DNA from: Taeniopygia guttata
Lineage: Eukaryota; Chordata; Aves; Passeriformes; Estrildidae
Direction: 5' to 3'
NCBI RefSeq assembly: GCF_048771995.1
Contig: NC_133064.1
Span: forward strand, 32,901,001 to 32,965,000
Length of the DNA stretch: 64,000 nt
The position numbers and the translations under genes were made by a program. The stretch's first letter is position 1; the number at the start of each line of letters is the position of its first letter. This document shows positions 32,667-43,855 of this stretch, in pieces. The notes beneath the pieces were generated by a model. That model ran no database searches, was not told the origin of the DNA, and worked only from the letters and a program-made list of their open reading frames with translations.

Positions 32667-33550
32667 TACACCCTGTGGTGGCCAATCCCTACACCCTTTT
32701 GACCATACTGATGGACGAATTAGGGTGATTTACTGTTGTAGACCTGAAAGATGCCTTTTTCTGCATTCCTGTGCACAAAACCAGGCAAGAGCTTTTTGCT
32801 TTTGAGTGGGAAAATCCTGAGACAGGGAGGAAAAGCCAAGTTGCTTGGACAGTTTTATCCCAGTTTCAAGAATAACCCAACAATATTTGGAAACCAGCTA
32901 GCAAAGGAATTAGAAGACTGAAAAAGACAAGAGACAGAAGCAGATATTCTTCCATATGTAGATGACATCCTGATTGCGGCTAGAACCAGAGATGACTGTA
33001 TATGATTTACCGTAAGTTTCTTAAACTTCTTGGGACAGAGTGAGTACAGAGTTTCTAAAGACAAAGCACAGATTCCCAAAGAAGCAGTAGTTTATTGGGG
33101 CTTGAGATCTTCCATGGACACTGACAGCTCAGCAAAGAACAGAAAGAAGCCATCTGTCAACTCCCAGAGCCCCATACTGTGAGAGAGATGCAAGGTTTCC
33201 TGGGAATGGTAGGCATTGTGGATAGCAAATTATGGACTGCTGGTAAAACCCCTATATGGAGCATTAAAAGCAGCTGAAAAAGGAATTATTGTATGGACTG
33301 AATACATTAGAGCAGCTTTTAAACAGCTGAAGCAGTGTCTAATGTCAGCTCCAGCACTGGGACTGTCAGACTTAACTAAACCTTTTGAACTTTTTACATA
33401 TGAGAAACTGAATTTGGCTTTGGGAGTACTAGCACAGCGCCTCGGGAACCAATGGAGAGTTGTGGCCTATTTTTCCAAACAGCTAGACAAGGTTGCCCAA
33501 GGCTGGACAGGGTGCCTGAAGGCTGTGGCAGCCACTGTCATCTTGATCTA
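32667..33550 (+). pseudogene. reverse transcriptase of ERV-3
   Basis: Begins inside RT at PVVANPYTLL, then [14 protein letters not shown] (first catalytic Asp), and YVDD at 32955-32966, intact. Connection block LGMVG and NYGLLVKPLYGALK near 33200-33260. Stops at several points (for example TGA near 32728 and TAG at 33548) and frameshifts break it. It aligns by eye with the ERV-4 pol over its length. Confidence 0.8.
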
Positions 33551-33656
33551 GGAAGCCCGAAAACTCACCCTTGGGCAACACATTGTACTGTATGTACCCC
33601 ATGCCGTAGCAGCTGTACTCGAACAAAAGAGGGGACATTGGCTGTCTGGCAATTGA

Positions 33657-34553
33657 ATGCTTAAATATCAATCACTGTTATTAGAACAGGATGATGTTAC
33701 CTTGAAAACAACTTCTGTTGTTAACCCTGCCATGTTTCTGTCCTCCACCTTAACTGATGATGTGCTTGAGCATGACTGTTTGCAGACAATTGAAGAGGTT
33801 TATTCCAGCCGACCAGACCTAAAAGACATGCCCCTAGAAAATCCAGATCGGGAGCTTTTTACAGGTGGGAGCAGCTTCATGAGAAATGATAGGTGGATGA
33901 CAGGTTATGCAGTGACCACGCAGAACAAGGTCATTGAGACAAAGGCCCTGCAAGCAGATGTGTCATCACAGAAAGCTGAACTGATTGCACTGACGAGAGC
34001 CCTAGACCTGAGCGAAGGAAAGAAGGTAAATATATGGGCTGACTCTAAAAATGCATTTAGTGTTGTAGACACCCATGGAGCCATCTGGAAGGAGGGAGGA
34101 TTTCTGAATGCTCAAGGTAATCAAATCAAACATACTGAACAAATATTCGTCTTCTTAGAGAGCATTAAAAAACCCGCAGAAGTAGCTATCATGAATTGTA
34201 AAGGTCACCAAAAAAGAAAAACCACTTCAGAATTGGGAAATCGCTTTGATGATAAAGCAGCAAGAGGAATTGCAAAAAAGGAATTCTCACAGTAATTCCA
34301 CAAAAAGAGATTGATTTGTCAGGGTTGACCCCAAAATATGACCAAGCAGACCACAAACTAATCAAGTTTCTTAAAGCTGAGATCACAGAAAGAGAATGGG
34401 CTGTTACACCAGTGAATCAGGTTGCAGTCCCACCCCTGATCCTTCCGGAGCTAGCTCAGAGAGAACATATAACATTTCGGGGTTGAAAATCTTCTGAAAC
34501 TTATAAAAAAAAGGAAGTAAGAGGAAAGGGAATTATTGATATTGTATAATCAG
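33657..34553 (+). pseudogene. RNase H and integrase N-terminus of ERV-3
   Basis: The open segment 33657-34295 (212 codons) holds the gamma-type RNase H. ELFTGGSS has Gly in place of the first catalytic Asp, QKAELIALTRAL keeps the Glu, and WADSKNAF keeps the next Asp. The linker to integrase follows with stops after 34295. Ends at the LTR insertion (34554). Confidence 0.75.
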
Positions 34554-35926
34554 TGTGGGAACCCAGGGCAAGGGGAATATCCCCTGTGAGAACCCCGGGA
34601 TTGATTCAGGGGTCTCGTGTGGTGGTAAAGTGTCTCCTCCAACCCATGCTTCCAAAGAAAGACTCCACAGCCTCTTGTGGTTCGGTCTCAAGGCAGTTTA
34701 TTGCTAGCTATCTAAAAGATTGTCTTCGCCCGCTGCGGCTGCTTTGGTCAGCGGCCCAGGCAGAGACACACACTCTCCTGACACCCTCACTGTCCGGTGT
34801 CTCCGTCGTCTCTCTCCCCGCCCAAGGCTGCTGCTATCTTTTATATGATATATTACGTATTATATGTTTACAGATTTTCCCCAATACCTACTATCTATGT
34901 TACAATGTGCTCTTCTACTCTAAACCAATCTGTGAGTGCCAACATCACCAAGAACATGGAGGTAAGGAAGAAGAAGGAGGAAGAACAGGATCAGGCCCAC
35001 TTTCCTCCATCTTAGAACTCCTGACCCCCATGTACAAAGTAAAACCCCCCTGTACAGGTGTTAAAACCCCCTTGTACAATACTAAAAAATTTTCCCCTCT
35101 AATTTGTGACTACTTTTACTATACCATCTAACTCTCTGTGACCGCTTGTTCCACCTTCAAAGTTGGTAATTCATTCCATGGTTCAAACTCAAAATCACAG
35201 CTGTTTTCAGCTGCTTGCCAGGGTCTAAAATGCTTTTGACCAAGGCCTGGAACCTCTGAAAATGTCTGAGGGACATTTTGAGTTCCGACAATCCCCCTGT
35301 CTGCCCTGGGGTGCTCTGACTCCCAGGAAAACACTGACTTTGACCCTCATTCATGGAGAAAACTTCCAAAGCGTCAAGGTAAACTAGAAACCACAAAAGT
35401 GTGAAATAGATTGTAGAGATTGTAAAGAGTAGTGTAGTATGTCACATGGGTGAGAAATTTAGGTTTTAGGATTTTTAGTATGTTATAGATGGGTTCAAGA
35501 TGGAGGATATAGGGTGTTGTCTCAAATTCCTTTTTTCTCTCTTCTTCTTCCTCTTTCCTCTTGGGTTTAGGTGGTATCTTGTAATTGGGTAGAAAAATCT
35601 GCATTGCGGGTCTTTAGGGGTCAGTTATTGGGTTAGAAAGGAAAATAATTTAGGTGACACTTCTTAACTGGGTAGTTTAGTTTTTGATTAGACTTAAAAA
35701 GACCTTGCAGCACAAGGTTGTTGGCCATTTTTATGCTGTTTTCACGCATGCAAGGTCTGGGCACAGAGAGTGTGCTGAAGTTTTGATAAGATAACAATAA
35801 ACAGAAGCTGAAGACTGAAAAAGTCCAATGCATCTCTCGTTCCTGACACAGAACTGCTCCAGGAGGGTTTCCCCTGCCAGGGGAGCCCCCCTGGGAGTTG
35901 CCCAACTTGGGGCCCGCAAACTCACA
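34554..35926 (+). mobile_element. solo LTR (family G), second copy, with a nested LTR
   Basis: TGTGGGAACCCAGGG to CCCGCAAACTCACA; exact 6-bp duplication AATCAG at 34548-34553 and 35927-35932. It interrupts ERV-3 integrase. A family H LTR sits inside at 34585-35290; without it and one duplication copy the LTR is 661 bp. Confidence 0.9.
34585..35290 (-). mobile_element. solo LTR (family H) nested in family G
   Basis: 706 bp; minus strand TGTCGGAACTCAAAATG to GGGGTTCTCACA; exact duplication ATCCCC at 34579-34584 and 35291-35296. GCAATAAACTGCC near 34700 is the polyadenylation signal. It is the youngest layer here: LTR in LTR in pol. Confidence 0.9.
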
Positions 35927-35932
35927 AATCAG

Positions 35933-36840
35933 TAGTGAGCAAAAGTGAAATCTGCTGTAAAAACAACCCTGATACGAGGAGAAGAATTGTGTTAGGAGTA
36001 ACAAATGCAGGGGATCTTCCTGGAGATAACTGGCTAATAGATTTTGCGAAGTTACCATGCAAAGAGGGGTACCAGTACATACTGGTATTAGTTGACACCT
36101 TCAGTGGATGGCTGGAAGCTTACCCCTGTCACACTAACATAGCCAAGGAAGTGGTGAAAGTTTTGCTCAATCATATAATTCTGAGGTTTGGGGTTCCCTT
36201 GGGGATATGATCAGATAGAGGACCACACTTAGTTGCATCAGTGGTTAAAGAAGTTAGCCAGATTTTGGAAATTACTTGAGATCTGCACACACCTTATAGA
36301 CCCCAAGCGAGTGGTAAAGTTGAACATATGAATGGAACCCTTAAAACAGATTAGTAGAATTTCTCAAGAAACATCCATAGCATGGGTTCAAGCCTTGCCT
36401 ATAGCTTTACTGAGAATCCACATACAACCAAGGTGGAGGGATAACATGAAATATGAAATACTGTCTGGCAGGCCATATCAGATTCTGCATATTCCAGGTG
36501 AAATTCACATGAAGGGGAAACTTGATTTACAGAGATATCTAATGGCTTTAGGTTCCACTTTGAAGGAGCTCCAGAATTACATCGTGCTATCCAGACCCAT
36601 AGGACTAGACACACCCGCACATCCATTCCAACCTGGAGACTGGGTCTATGTTACGTGGTAGGACAGTGGTCCTCTACAAACCAAGTGGAGAGGACTGTTC
36701 CAAGTCTTGTTGAGTACCCTCACTGCATTCAAAGTTGCTGGCAAAGGACCCTGGATTCACTGCCCCAGAGTTAACAAGGCTTCTGATCCTGAAACAACTG
36801 AAAAAAAAAAGACTGATGCACACGAAAATATGTTTTAAAT
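35933..36840 (+). pseudogene. integrase core and C-terminus of ERV-3
   Basis: Catalytic Asp in WLIDFAKL (near 36040), Asp in SDRGPH (after a stop, near 36212), Glu in GKVEHMN (near 36320): the D,D-35-E pattern. The C-terminal part has a GDWVYVTW and WRGLFQVLLST block near 36635-36715. Several stops (36208-36210, 36659-36661). Ends near 36838. Confidence 0.8.
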
Positions 36841-37059
36841 TATTCCTCTTCTGTGCCTAAAGAACTGTTCATAATAATCATTATTCTTCTTTGCATCATA
36901 TCTGACTGTGCAAAACATTACTATTTTCAGATATTTATTACTGTTAGAATTGTACTATGGTTAGATATTTACTGTTGCTAGATATTTATCTATTATTAAA
37001 TATCTATTATTAGTAGATATTCAGAATAGAGAGTCGACAAGGTAGAGGCCTTGTCAAGC

Positions 37060-38170
37060 CTCTCTAGGGGGGAAATGATGTCTTAAGTTTTAGCTTTCAT
37101 ATTGTCCAGAATCTGTACTGACTTAGTATATAACTCTGTTCTTGGTAGCCTGTTTAGGCATCAGTGCTAAGCACTGTATGGTGCAAAATTAAGCATTAAC
37201 CACGGATATAGGGGTCATGCACTATTGTGCTAAAGTTAAAAGAATTTTCCAACATCTTTTTCCCCTGATGCATAGACTCCTTTTTAAAGAAATAGAACTT
37301 GTTAGGTAGCACTGGGATCCTGGTGGACAATTAGTATATGAGCCAACAGTGTGTCTTTGTGGTCAAGGCCAACTGTGTCCTAGGATGTATTAGCAGTAAT
37401 GAAAGCAGAAGGTTAAGAAAAGTGCTATTTTCCCCCCTCTATTCAATACTGATGACACTACAATTGGAGTCCCGTGTCCACTTTTGGGCTCTCCAGTGCA
37501 AGAAAGACTTGACCTACTGGAGTGAGCCCAGAAGAGGGCCACCAAGATGGGTCAGGGGGCTGGAGCATGTGGCATAAAAGAGGAGGCTGAAAGCTGGGAT
37601 CATTTAGTTATCAAAAGAGAAGGAATGACAAGAGGCAATGGGCCTAAGCTGAAACATGGAAAATTCCACTTAGGTATTAGGAATCTTTTTCCCCATAAAG
37701 ATGTCAAACACAAACAGAGGCCATGCTCAGGGAGTGGGGTGGATTGGACTACCTGAAAGGTGGTTGTAGTCAGGTGTGGGTTGGTCTCTTTTACCAGGCA
37801 GCAACTGACAGAACCAGAGGACACAGTCTCAAGCTGTGTCAAGGGAAATATAGGTTGGATATTATGAAAAAGTTTTTCATGGAAAAAATTATATAGTTAT
37901 GGAACAGTCTGCCCAGGGAGGTAGTGGAGTCACCATCCCTGGATGTGTGTAAAAAAAGACTGGATATGGCACTCAGTGCCATGGTTTAGTTGAAGTGTTA
38001 GGGAAGGGGTTGGACTTGATGATCTTATGGTCTCTTCCAACCTAGTGATTCTGTGATTCTGTGATTAAAGTCCTCCAAATGTCGCTTTCAACCTATATCA
38101 TGCAATAATTCAATAAACGCCTGTCATGATCCACTTGTTTTCTTGTTCCTCTAACAGAACTACTACAACA
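37060..38170 (+). repeat. ERV-3 polypurine tract and 3' LTR with CR1 insertion
   Basis: TCTCTAGGGGGGAAA (37061-37075) is the polypurine tract; the LTR starts TGATGTCTTAAG at 37076 (TGTCTTAAG at 37079 is possible) and ends near CTACTACAACA at 38170. AATAAACGCC near 38111 is the polyadenylation signal. U3 is interrupted by the CR1. Confidence 0.7.
37408..38064 (+). mobile_element. CR1 LINE, 3' fragment
   Basis: Typical CR1 3' UTR: TGTCCACTTTTGGGCTC, AGAGGGCCACCAAGATGG, GGAACAGTCTGCCCAGGGAGG, GTTGGACTTGATGATCTTATGG, and the end GATTCTGTGATTCTGTGA. 5'-truncated; inserted in the ERV-3 LTR. Confidence 0.9.
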
Positions 38171-38229
38171 CCTTAAGAAGCTTTAAGGACTTCCCAAGCT
38201 TAATGGATACACCTTGGGCAGTACAAGAC

Positions 38230-38908
38230 TGTCCTGGCTTGTAAAATAAGCATGTATTTTATTTGCCATCTGTTGGAGGTGGGGCAGGTATCTTCTGTTA
38301 AGTTAGGCAGTTTTCTTATCTCTTCCAAGAACAATGTCTCCCTCTGGTGAGATATCTTCTGGTAATGGGCCATTGAATGACTCACTGCATGACTGGTAAA
38401 GTTACATCATCCCATTGTGAGATGCTCCACCCAGAGGGAGGAGCCAAGCATTCCCTACCTGCATAAAATCAGCATTTTTAAGGACATAAGAGCAGCTTCT
38501 TCTCTGCTGGATTCCCAGAGGAGCAGCTTCTTCCCTGCTGGGTCCCCCGAGGAAGACCAGACCCATCTACTCTATCACCAGACCTTCAGAAAACATGACA
38601 CCCTTCAGCAGCATTTCATCTGCCACTCCAGGAGGAGCAGCCACCATTTAACTAGACTATTACCAACACCCTGACTCCTCTGGGTGTCAGGTTTCTGACT
38701 CTATCACTAGTTTTGTTTGTACTAATTACATTTTTTTTAATTTAGTTTTTTTTCCTAGTAAAGAACTGCTATTCCCATTCCCATATCTTTGCCTGAGAGC
38801 CTTTTAATTTTGAAATTGTAGTAATTTGGAGGGAGGGGGTTCACCTTTTCCATTTCACAAGAAGCTCTTGCCTTCCTTCACAGACTCCTGTCTTTTCAAA
38901 CCAAGACA
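38230..38908 (+). mobile_element. solo LTR (family B), second copy
   Basis: 679 bp, TGTCCTGGCTTGTAAA to TTTCAAACCAAGACA, exact 5-bp duplication AAGAC (38225-38229, 38909-38913). Relative of 26673-32666 and of the minus-strand piece at 61940. Confidence 0.9.
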
Positions 38909-38913
38909 AAGAC

Positions 38914-39490
38914 CCTCACCAGGGCTACACCCAAGATGGACCAATAGTCACAAAAGGGATGATCAGTCATGAGGTTTCACACTTTTATAGATTTTGGTCC
39001 ATTTACATATTGGGGTTAATTGTCCAATTACAGCTTCAGGTTATGAAGTCCCATCATCGTTTGCTCTCTTCAGTTCACTATTGTTTATGCCTTTTGGGCC
39101 TGAAGCTTGTAACAGTTGTCCTTGGATCTCAAGCTGGAAAAGGATTGTTTTGTTTACCCACCCGGTGAAGAGAACTTACTAACACTTAATATGAAGCTCA
39201 GAACTACACACCAAGGCAGCACAGAATCTGAAAAATATGAAAGGTAAAACATTCAGTATGAGTGTCTTGGTTCTTTTGTGGAATAATAATTGGCTTTATA
39301 TTTGTCATGGCTTTTGGCGCAGTTTAGATTGTTGTGAACTATATGTGTTTTTACACATTAGAAGTTATTGCCTGAGGTGAGGCAAATTAAATACATTTTA
39401 AATAGCATGATATGGAATGTGACTTGCTTGGTAATATCAACACTGTGCAGAAAAATCACCTTGCAGAAGTAATAAAAATGGTATTTTGAG
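38914..39490. other. LTR-like piece and unassigned host DNA
   Basis: On the minus strand ATCTATAAAAGTGTG near 38980 looks like an LTR TATA box. The rest to ERV-4 is A/T-rich without frames and is probably the host target of ERV-4. Confidence 0.3.
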
Positions 39491-39494
39491 GTGC

Positions 39495-40006
39495 TGAATT
39501 GTGGTGAAAATCAAGACCCCACAATTCCAATAAAGATTTGTAGGGACAGTATGTTTTTATTACAACACTGTGTGCTCGAAGGGATTTCCCTTTAAAGCGC
39601 ATGCGCAACCCTTGGGGATTCCCAATCCTTTTTATTATCCCGTACTAATTTACATATACATAGAATCTCAAAATAGATTCATGCATATTCATTCTGCTGA
39701 TTTTGCATTACAATTTACAGTTGGCCCTTTGTACAGAGAATTCTCTAATCCCTTTGTCCATTTTTTTGCAGACTTAACTTTGTTGGTTTTGTTTTTTTTT
39801 TTCCTTAGTTTCAGAGTTCAAGGGGCCCCTCTTAGCTCTTCACCTTGGAGATTGCTTTCTTTGCTCCTTGGCTGGGACAGTTTTACAAGCACAGCAGAGT
39901 TAACAGACTAAACAGCATATTTCACTCATGTTAGCAAGCTACTACGCAGTACATTTCACCTAAATCCAGATGGATTTTCTACCCCTTTAAATTTTACTCT
40001 GTTTCA
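39495..40006 (-). repeat. ERV-4 3' LTR (LTR-A)
   Basis: 512 bp, minus strand TGAAACAGAGTAAAATT to CACCACAATTCA. AATAAAAACATACTGTCCC (near 39555) is the R-region polyadenylation signal. Confidence 0.9.
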
Positions 40007-40021
40007 TTCCCCCCCTTTCCT
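40007..40021 (-). other. ERV-4 polypurine tract
   Basis: AGGAAAGGGGGGGAA on the minus strand, directly before the LTR start. Confidence 0.85.
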
Positions 40022-40043
40022 ACATATAAGTAAATTCCTTTAC

Positions 40044-41240
40044 TTAATGCAAATCACTACAATAATATGTGTCCCTTAATGCTTTACCACGTACATTTGA
40101 TAAGGAGGTTAACACAGCTATTCGCTGTAGTACTCTCCAATTCCAAATTAGCAATATGAAGGATAATTCTAAACTTACTCCAACTAATATCAATAAAACT
40201 AAAATGGGGTGACACAACTTATTAAAAATTCCATTTGCAGTTGGTGACCATCCAAAGCTTACATCCCACCAGTGATGATCTGCATACTGTTTTATCCTTT
40301 GCAGAATTCTGGTTATTTCTTTGGTATCATGATGAACAGTAACTAGGGTTTTTTTTCTGCTTTTTTGGATTTTCTTCAAAATCTCTAATAGGTCTTGGTG
40401 TTCAGTCAATTATTTTACTAATGTGAGGTCCATTCCAATAGGAGTGGGTGATAGTTTATGATACATTTTGTAATTGGTTTTAATCAGCTGGTAGGATGTC
40501 ACTGGGGCCAAATATGAAAAATCACACCCAATAATCTTAACAAAATTGCAAATACAAAAATTGGAATGATTTCTAGTAGACAAAATATAATCACTGTTAT
40601 CGATTTTTACAATATCACAAGCAGTTCTCAAGCATACACAAGCTTTACCAGTATATACAAGCACAGTTTTCTGATCAGTGACTGGATGGATTTCAAAGTG
40701 GCAAATACTTTGTTCAGCGTCGAGACACACATCTTGAGCATTAATGCTATTGCCTTCACAAATGAATCCTAGTTGTTCCATGGTAACACAAGATTCTAAG
40801 TTTACTGTTTGACACTTTTTATTCACCTTTTGTGCCCATACTCTATGTTCTGAGGGGTAGAGCACTGTTTTTTTATGATTTAATCCTAGTGCGATTATGG
40901 GGTGGATCACATAAACAGTGGCATTACGTATAGTAAGCACAAAGGCAGTGGCCACATTAGAAGCAGGATCACAGGTAAAATTTACCATCGTCCACCAGGA
41001 CTGAAACTTTCTTTCTAAATCAATCTTGTCATCCCAGACAATCTTTCCGATTTCAGCTGGAAATTCACTTTCACTTCCTTCCCGTATGATCAGAGCTGCT
41101 GTTGCCTGCATCCATAACTGTGCTTGTATACAGCTGAGAGCTCTGTAAATGAAATTACAAGCTACCCCCGGCTGCAATATGCCCATTTTGCCCAGGTAAG
41201 TTTTAGTTTCAGTCCTTTGTCTCCTGGTGTCACTTTCCAA
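40044..41240 (-). pseudogene. env of ERV-4, unusual type
   Basis: Two open stretches in one frame (40410-41240, 276 codons; 40044-40409, 121 codons) are separated by a single TAA, giving an Env of about 400 residues that overlaps the integrase end. It is rich in Cys (CVCLRTAC, CICNFVKIIGC) and has N-glycosylation sites (NFTC, NATV). A membrane anchor (PILVLLILVGVSLELSFILLIW) lies near the C-terminus after WWDVSFGWSP. I see no furin site and no CX6CC disulfide motif, both standard in gamma-type Env, and no clear signal peptide at the first Met. So either the N-terminus is lost or this is another Env class. Confidence 0.6.
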
Positions 41241-42652
41241 GCGGCTTCTGGGGCTTTCTTCACTCTAGAGTAATGGATCCAGGCATTCTGCTCCTTGACC
41301 TTGATCACGGTGAAGGTGGTAAGAAGCACCTGGAATGGTCCCTCCCATTGTGGTTTCAAGGTCTTTTCTGTAAAAGACTTAATATATACATAGTCCCCAG
41401 GTTGTTTGTTATGTACTTGTCCATCTAATTCCCTGCTCTGAGTTCCAGCCACATGTGTTTCAATTTCTCTGAGCTGTTTACTTAAAGCCACCAAATAGGT
41501 GGCCAATGTTACCTCCCCAATGTGGGTGGACATCCCCTTTTGTGTTCCATATGGCCTTCCATAAAGCATTTCAAAGTGACTCAGCTTTTCTTTAGCTCTA
41601 GGTTTAGTTCAAATCCGCAACAGTGCTAGTGGAAGAGCTTGGGGCCAGGGTAGATTAACTTCCTGCCCCAGCCTTACAATTTGTTGTTTAATCAGACGAT
41701 TCATTTTCTCCACCTGGCTGCTCAGTTGGGGGCGGTATGGAGTATGTAGTTCCCAATCTATGCTCAAGTGGCTACTAATTTGTTGCACTATTCTGGAAAC
41801 GAAATGTGATCCTCTATCTGAGGATATTGCTGCTGGAACTCCGAAACATGGTATTATTTCTTGTAATAATACCCCGGTCACTTCTCGAGCTTTGACAGTT
41901 CTGGTGGGGAATGCCTCTGGCCACCCTGAAAATGTATCCATCAACACTAGTAAATACTTATACCCCCCTTTCCTTGGGAGTTCTGAAAAGTCAATTTGTC
42001 ACTGCTGTCCAGGTCCATGGCCCCTCCCAATCTGACTAAGTTTTGGTCTGGGGATATTCTTGGGTTTAGTCTGGAGGCAAAGATCACATTGTCGGGTCAC
42101 CTGAATAATAGTGGCATATAGATTCCTGGCAATGATCCTTTCAATCAAATAGGTGTTCAGGGCATCTACCTCCCAGTGTGTTTTCTGATGCTCCTCCCTT
42201 TCTAGTGACCACAAGAAGTGGGAAGGGATTACCAGCTTCCCTTCAATGGTGGCCCACCCCTTGTGGTCATATTTCCCTTTTTGATCCTTGATTAGTTTCC
42301 TGTCTTTCTTATTATATTCTTGCTTACCTTCAAGGGAAATTTGCCCATCTGGGATCAGAGCTCCTTCAGTATTTACCTCACCTTTTGCTGCTTCTTTTGC
42401 CTCTCTATCCGCCAGCTCATTTCCTTCCTCCAATTCTGAGTTCACTTTCTGGTGTGCCTTAATATGCATAATTGCTTCCTTTTCGGGCAGCTGAACTGCT
42501 TCCAGCAGACAAATTATCTCTCGTGCATGTTTAATGTTTTTCCCTTGTGAAGGCAACAGTCCCCTTTCTTTCCAAATGGCTCCATGCGCATGCACAACTT
42601 TGAATGCATACCTCGAGTCTGTGTAAATGTTTATTTTCTTCCCTTTGGCCAT
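41162..42652 (-). pseudogene. RNase H tail and integrase of ERV-4
   Basis: The frame 41999-42652 gives the RNase H end (YTDSRYAF, HIKAHQ, GNELADREA) and the integrase zinc domain (CDLC, about 42080). After a stop near 41999 the core follows: [18 protein letters not shown] (second Asp, near 41815), QVEKMNRLI (Glu, near 41700). The segment 41162-41569 is the C-terminal domain with WEGPFQVLLTT. Stops at 41609 and 41999 and a frame break make it inactive. It joins strand exchange residues typical of gammaretroviral integrase. Confidence 0.8.
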
Positions 42653-42655
42653 TTC

Positions 42656-43487
42656 CTAAGCACGGGTCAGTGCGATTATCTCAGCCTTCTGTGCAGAGGT
42701 GCCTGTTGGTAAGGGTCCAAATTTTATTACCTCTCTGCAGGTAGTGACTGCATATTCAGCATGTCTCTTTCCACTGGCAACGTAGCTGCTCCCATCAGTG
42801 AACCAGGCCTCTGCATCACCCAAAGGACTGTCCTTTAAGCCTGAGAGACTGGAGTAAGTAGCTTCAATAGTCTCCAGGCAGTCGTGGTGTACTGCTTCTC
42901 CTTGATTTCTACTGAGAAAAGAAGCTGGGTTGACAATGTTAGTTACCACTATCTCTATATCATCTTGTTCTACCATGATGGCCTGGTACTTTGGGAACCT
43001 CTGTGGTGAGAGCCAGTGGCCGCCCTTTACTTCCAGTACTGTGGACACTGTGTGGGACACTAGCACAGTCATTTTTTGTCCCAGGGTAAACTTGCGTGCT
43101 TCTTGAATATTCAACATGACTGCTGCTACAGCTGTGAGGCAACCTGGCTATCTCTTAGCTGTTGTATCTAGTTGCTTGAAAAAGTAAGCAATTGCCCTCT
43201 GGTAGAGACCCAAGTCCTGAGCCAATATCCCCAGGGCAATTCCTTGTTTTTCATGGGAAAATAGAAAGAATGGTTTACTTACATCTGGAAGTCCCAAAGC
43301 TGGAGCTGACATGAGGGCACTCTTTAGCTGGTGAAAGGCCTTTGTGGCTTCTTTTGTCCACTGGAGATCTCTGTTTCCATTGGCAATAGGAGCATAGAGA
43401 GGTTTGACAAGCAGTCCATAATTATAAATGCACAGGCAGCACCACCCTGCCATGCCTAGGAAGGTTCGAAGTTCCTTTATGGTCTGA
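42656..43487 (-). pseudogene. RT connection and RNase H of ERV-4
   Basis: After the family K LTR, pol resumes with IKELRTFLGMAGW, NYGLLVKPLYA and ALGLPDVSKPFFLF (connection). The RNase H core AWFTDGSSYV (first Asp) and QKAEIIALTRA (Glu) lies in 42656-43117, closed by TAG. One frame break lies near 43120-43148. Confidence 0.8.
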
Positions 43488-43849
43488 TGTGGAGAGTTTG
43501 TAATTTTGCTTCTTCCCCCCCCCCCCCCCGCCTTTCCCATCGCCATTCCTGCCTCCCCGGGGTCTCCGGGCTTCCCCTGTCCCCTGTCCTCTCCCCATTG
43601 GCCGCGGTTCCTGTTTCCCCCCCTCCCCCAGCTTGGGGGTATAACGGATCCCCAGCCGGTGCCCCGGGGGCTCGAGAACAGGCACCCACAATAAACTCGT
43701 GTCTGCACTCGATACCCGTGTTGCATCTGTCTGTTCCCACGCTAGAACTGAGCCACGCAGAGCCGAAGGGGAAAGCGGCGTTCCGCCTCTCCCCTCCTCC
43801 CCCCGCGCTTCCGCTGGCGCCCGCCTGGGGCCGGTCCCACACGGCAACA
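43488..43849 (+). mobile_element. solo LTR (family K) in ERV-4 pol
   Basis: 362 bp, TGTGGAGAGTTTGTAATT to CCACACGGCAACA; exact 6-bp duplication GTCTGA at 43482-43487 and 43850-43855. CAATAAACTCG near 43690. Holds a C15-type run and is G/C-rich. The ending GGCAACA resembles that of the ERV-7 LTR. Confidence 0.9.
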
Positions 43850-43855
43850 GTCTGA

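Larger units (their letters stand above)
32667..38170 (+). mobile_element. ERV-3: class I (gammaretrovirus-like) pol remnant and 3' LTR
   Basis: Contains RT, RNase H and integrase of the same kind as ERV-4, then a polypurine tract and 3' LTR. The 5' LTR, gag, protease and the first RT part are gone; the family B LTR borders it at 32666. env is missing too: only about 230 A/T-rich bases separate integrase from the polypurine tract. A family G LTR with a nested family H LTR, and a CR1, interrupt it. Confidence 0.8.

Noticed and set aside
32667-32720. Family B LTR as the true 5' LTR of ERV-3
   Set aside because: The LTR runs straight into the middle of RT without primer site or gag, and the ERV-3 3' LTR (37076-38170) is of another type. 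More likely a solo LTR at the edge of a truncated ERV-3.
35633-36058. 141-codon minus-strand frame beside ERV-3 integrase
   Set aside because: Falls in the family G LTR and antisense to integrase; no domain seen.
43477-43855. C-terminal 120 residues of the open ERV-4 RT frame
   Set aside because: They lie in the inserted family K LTR, so they are not polymerase.
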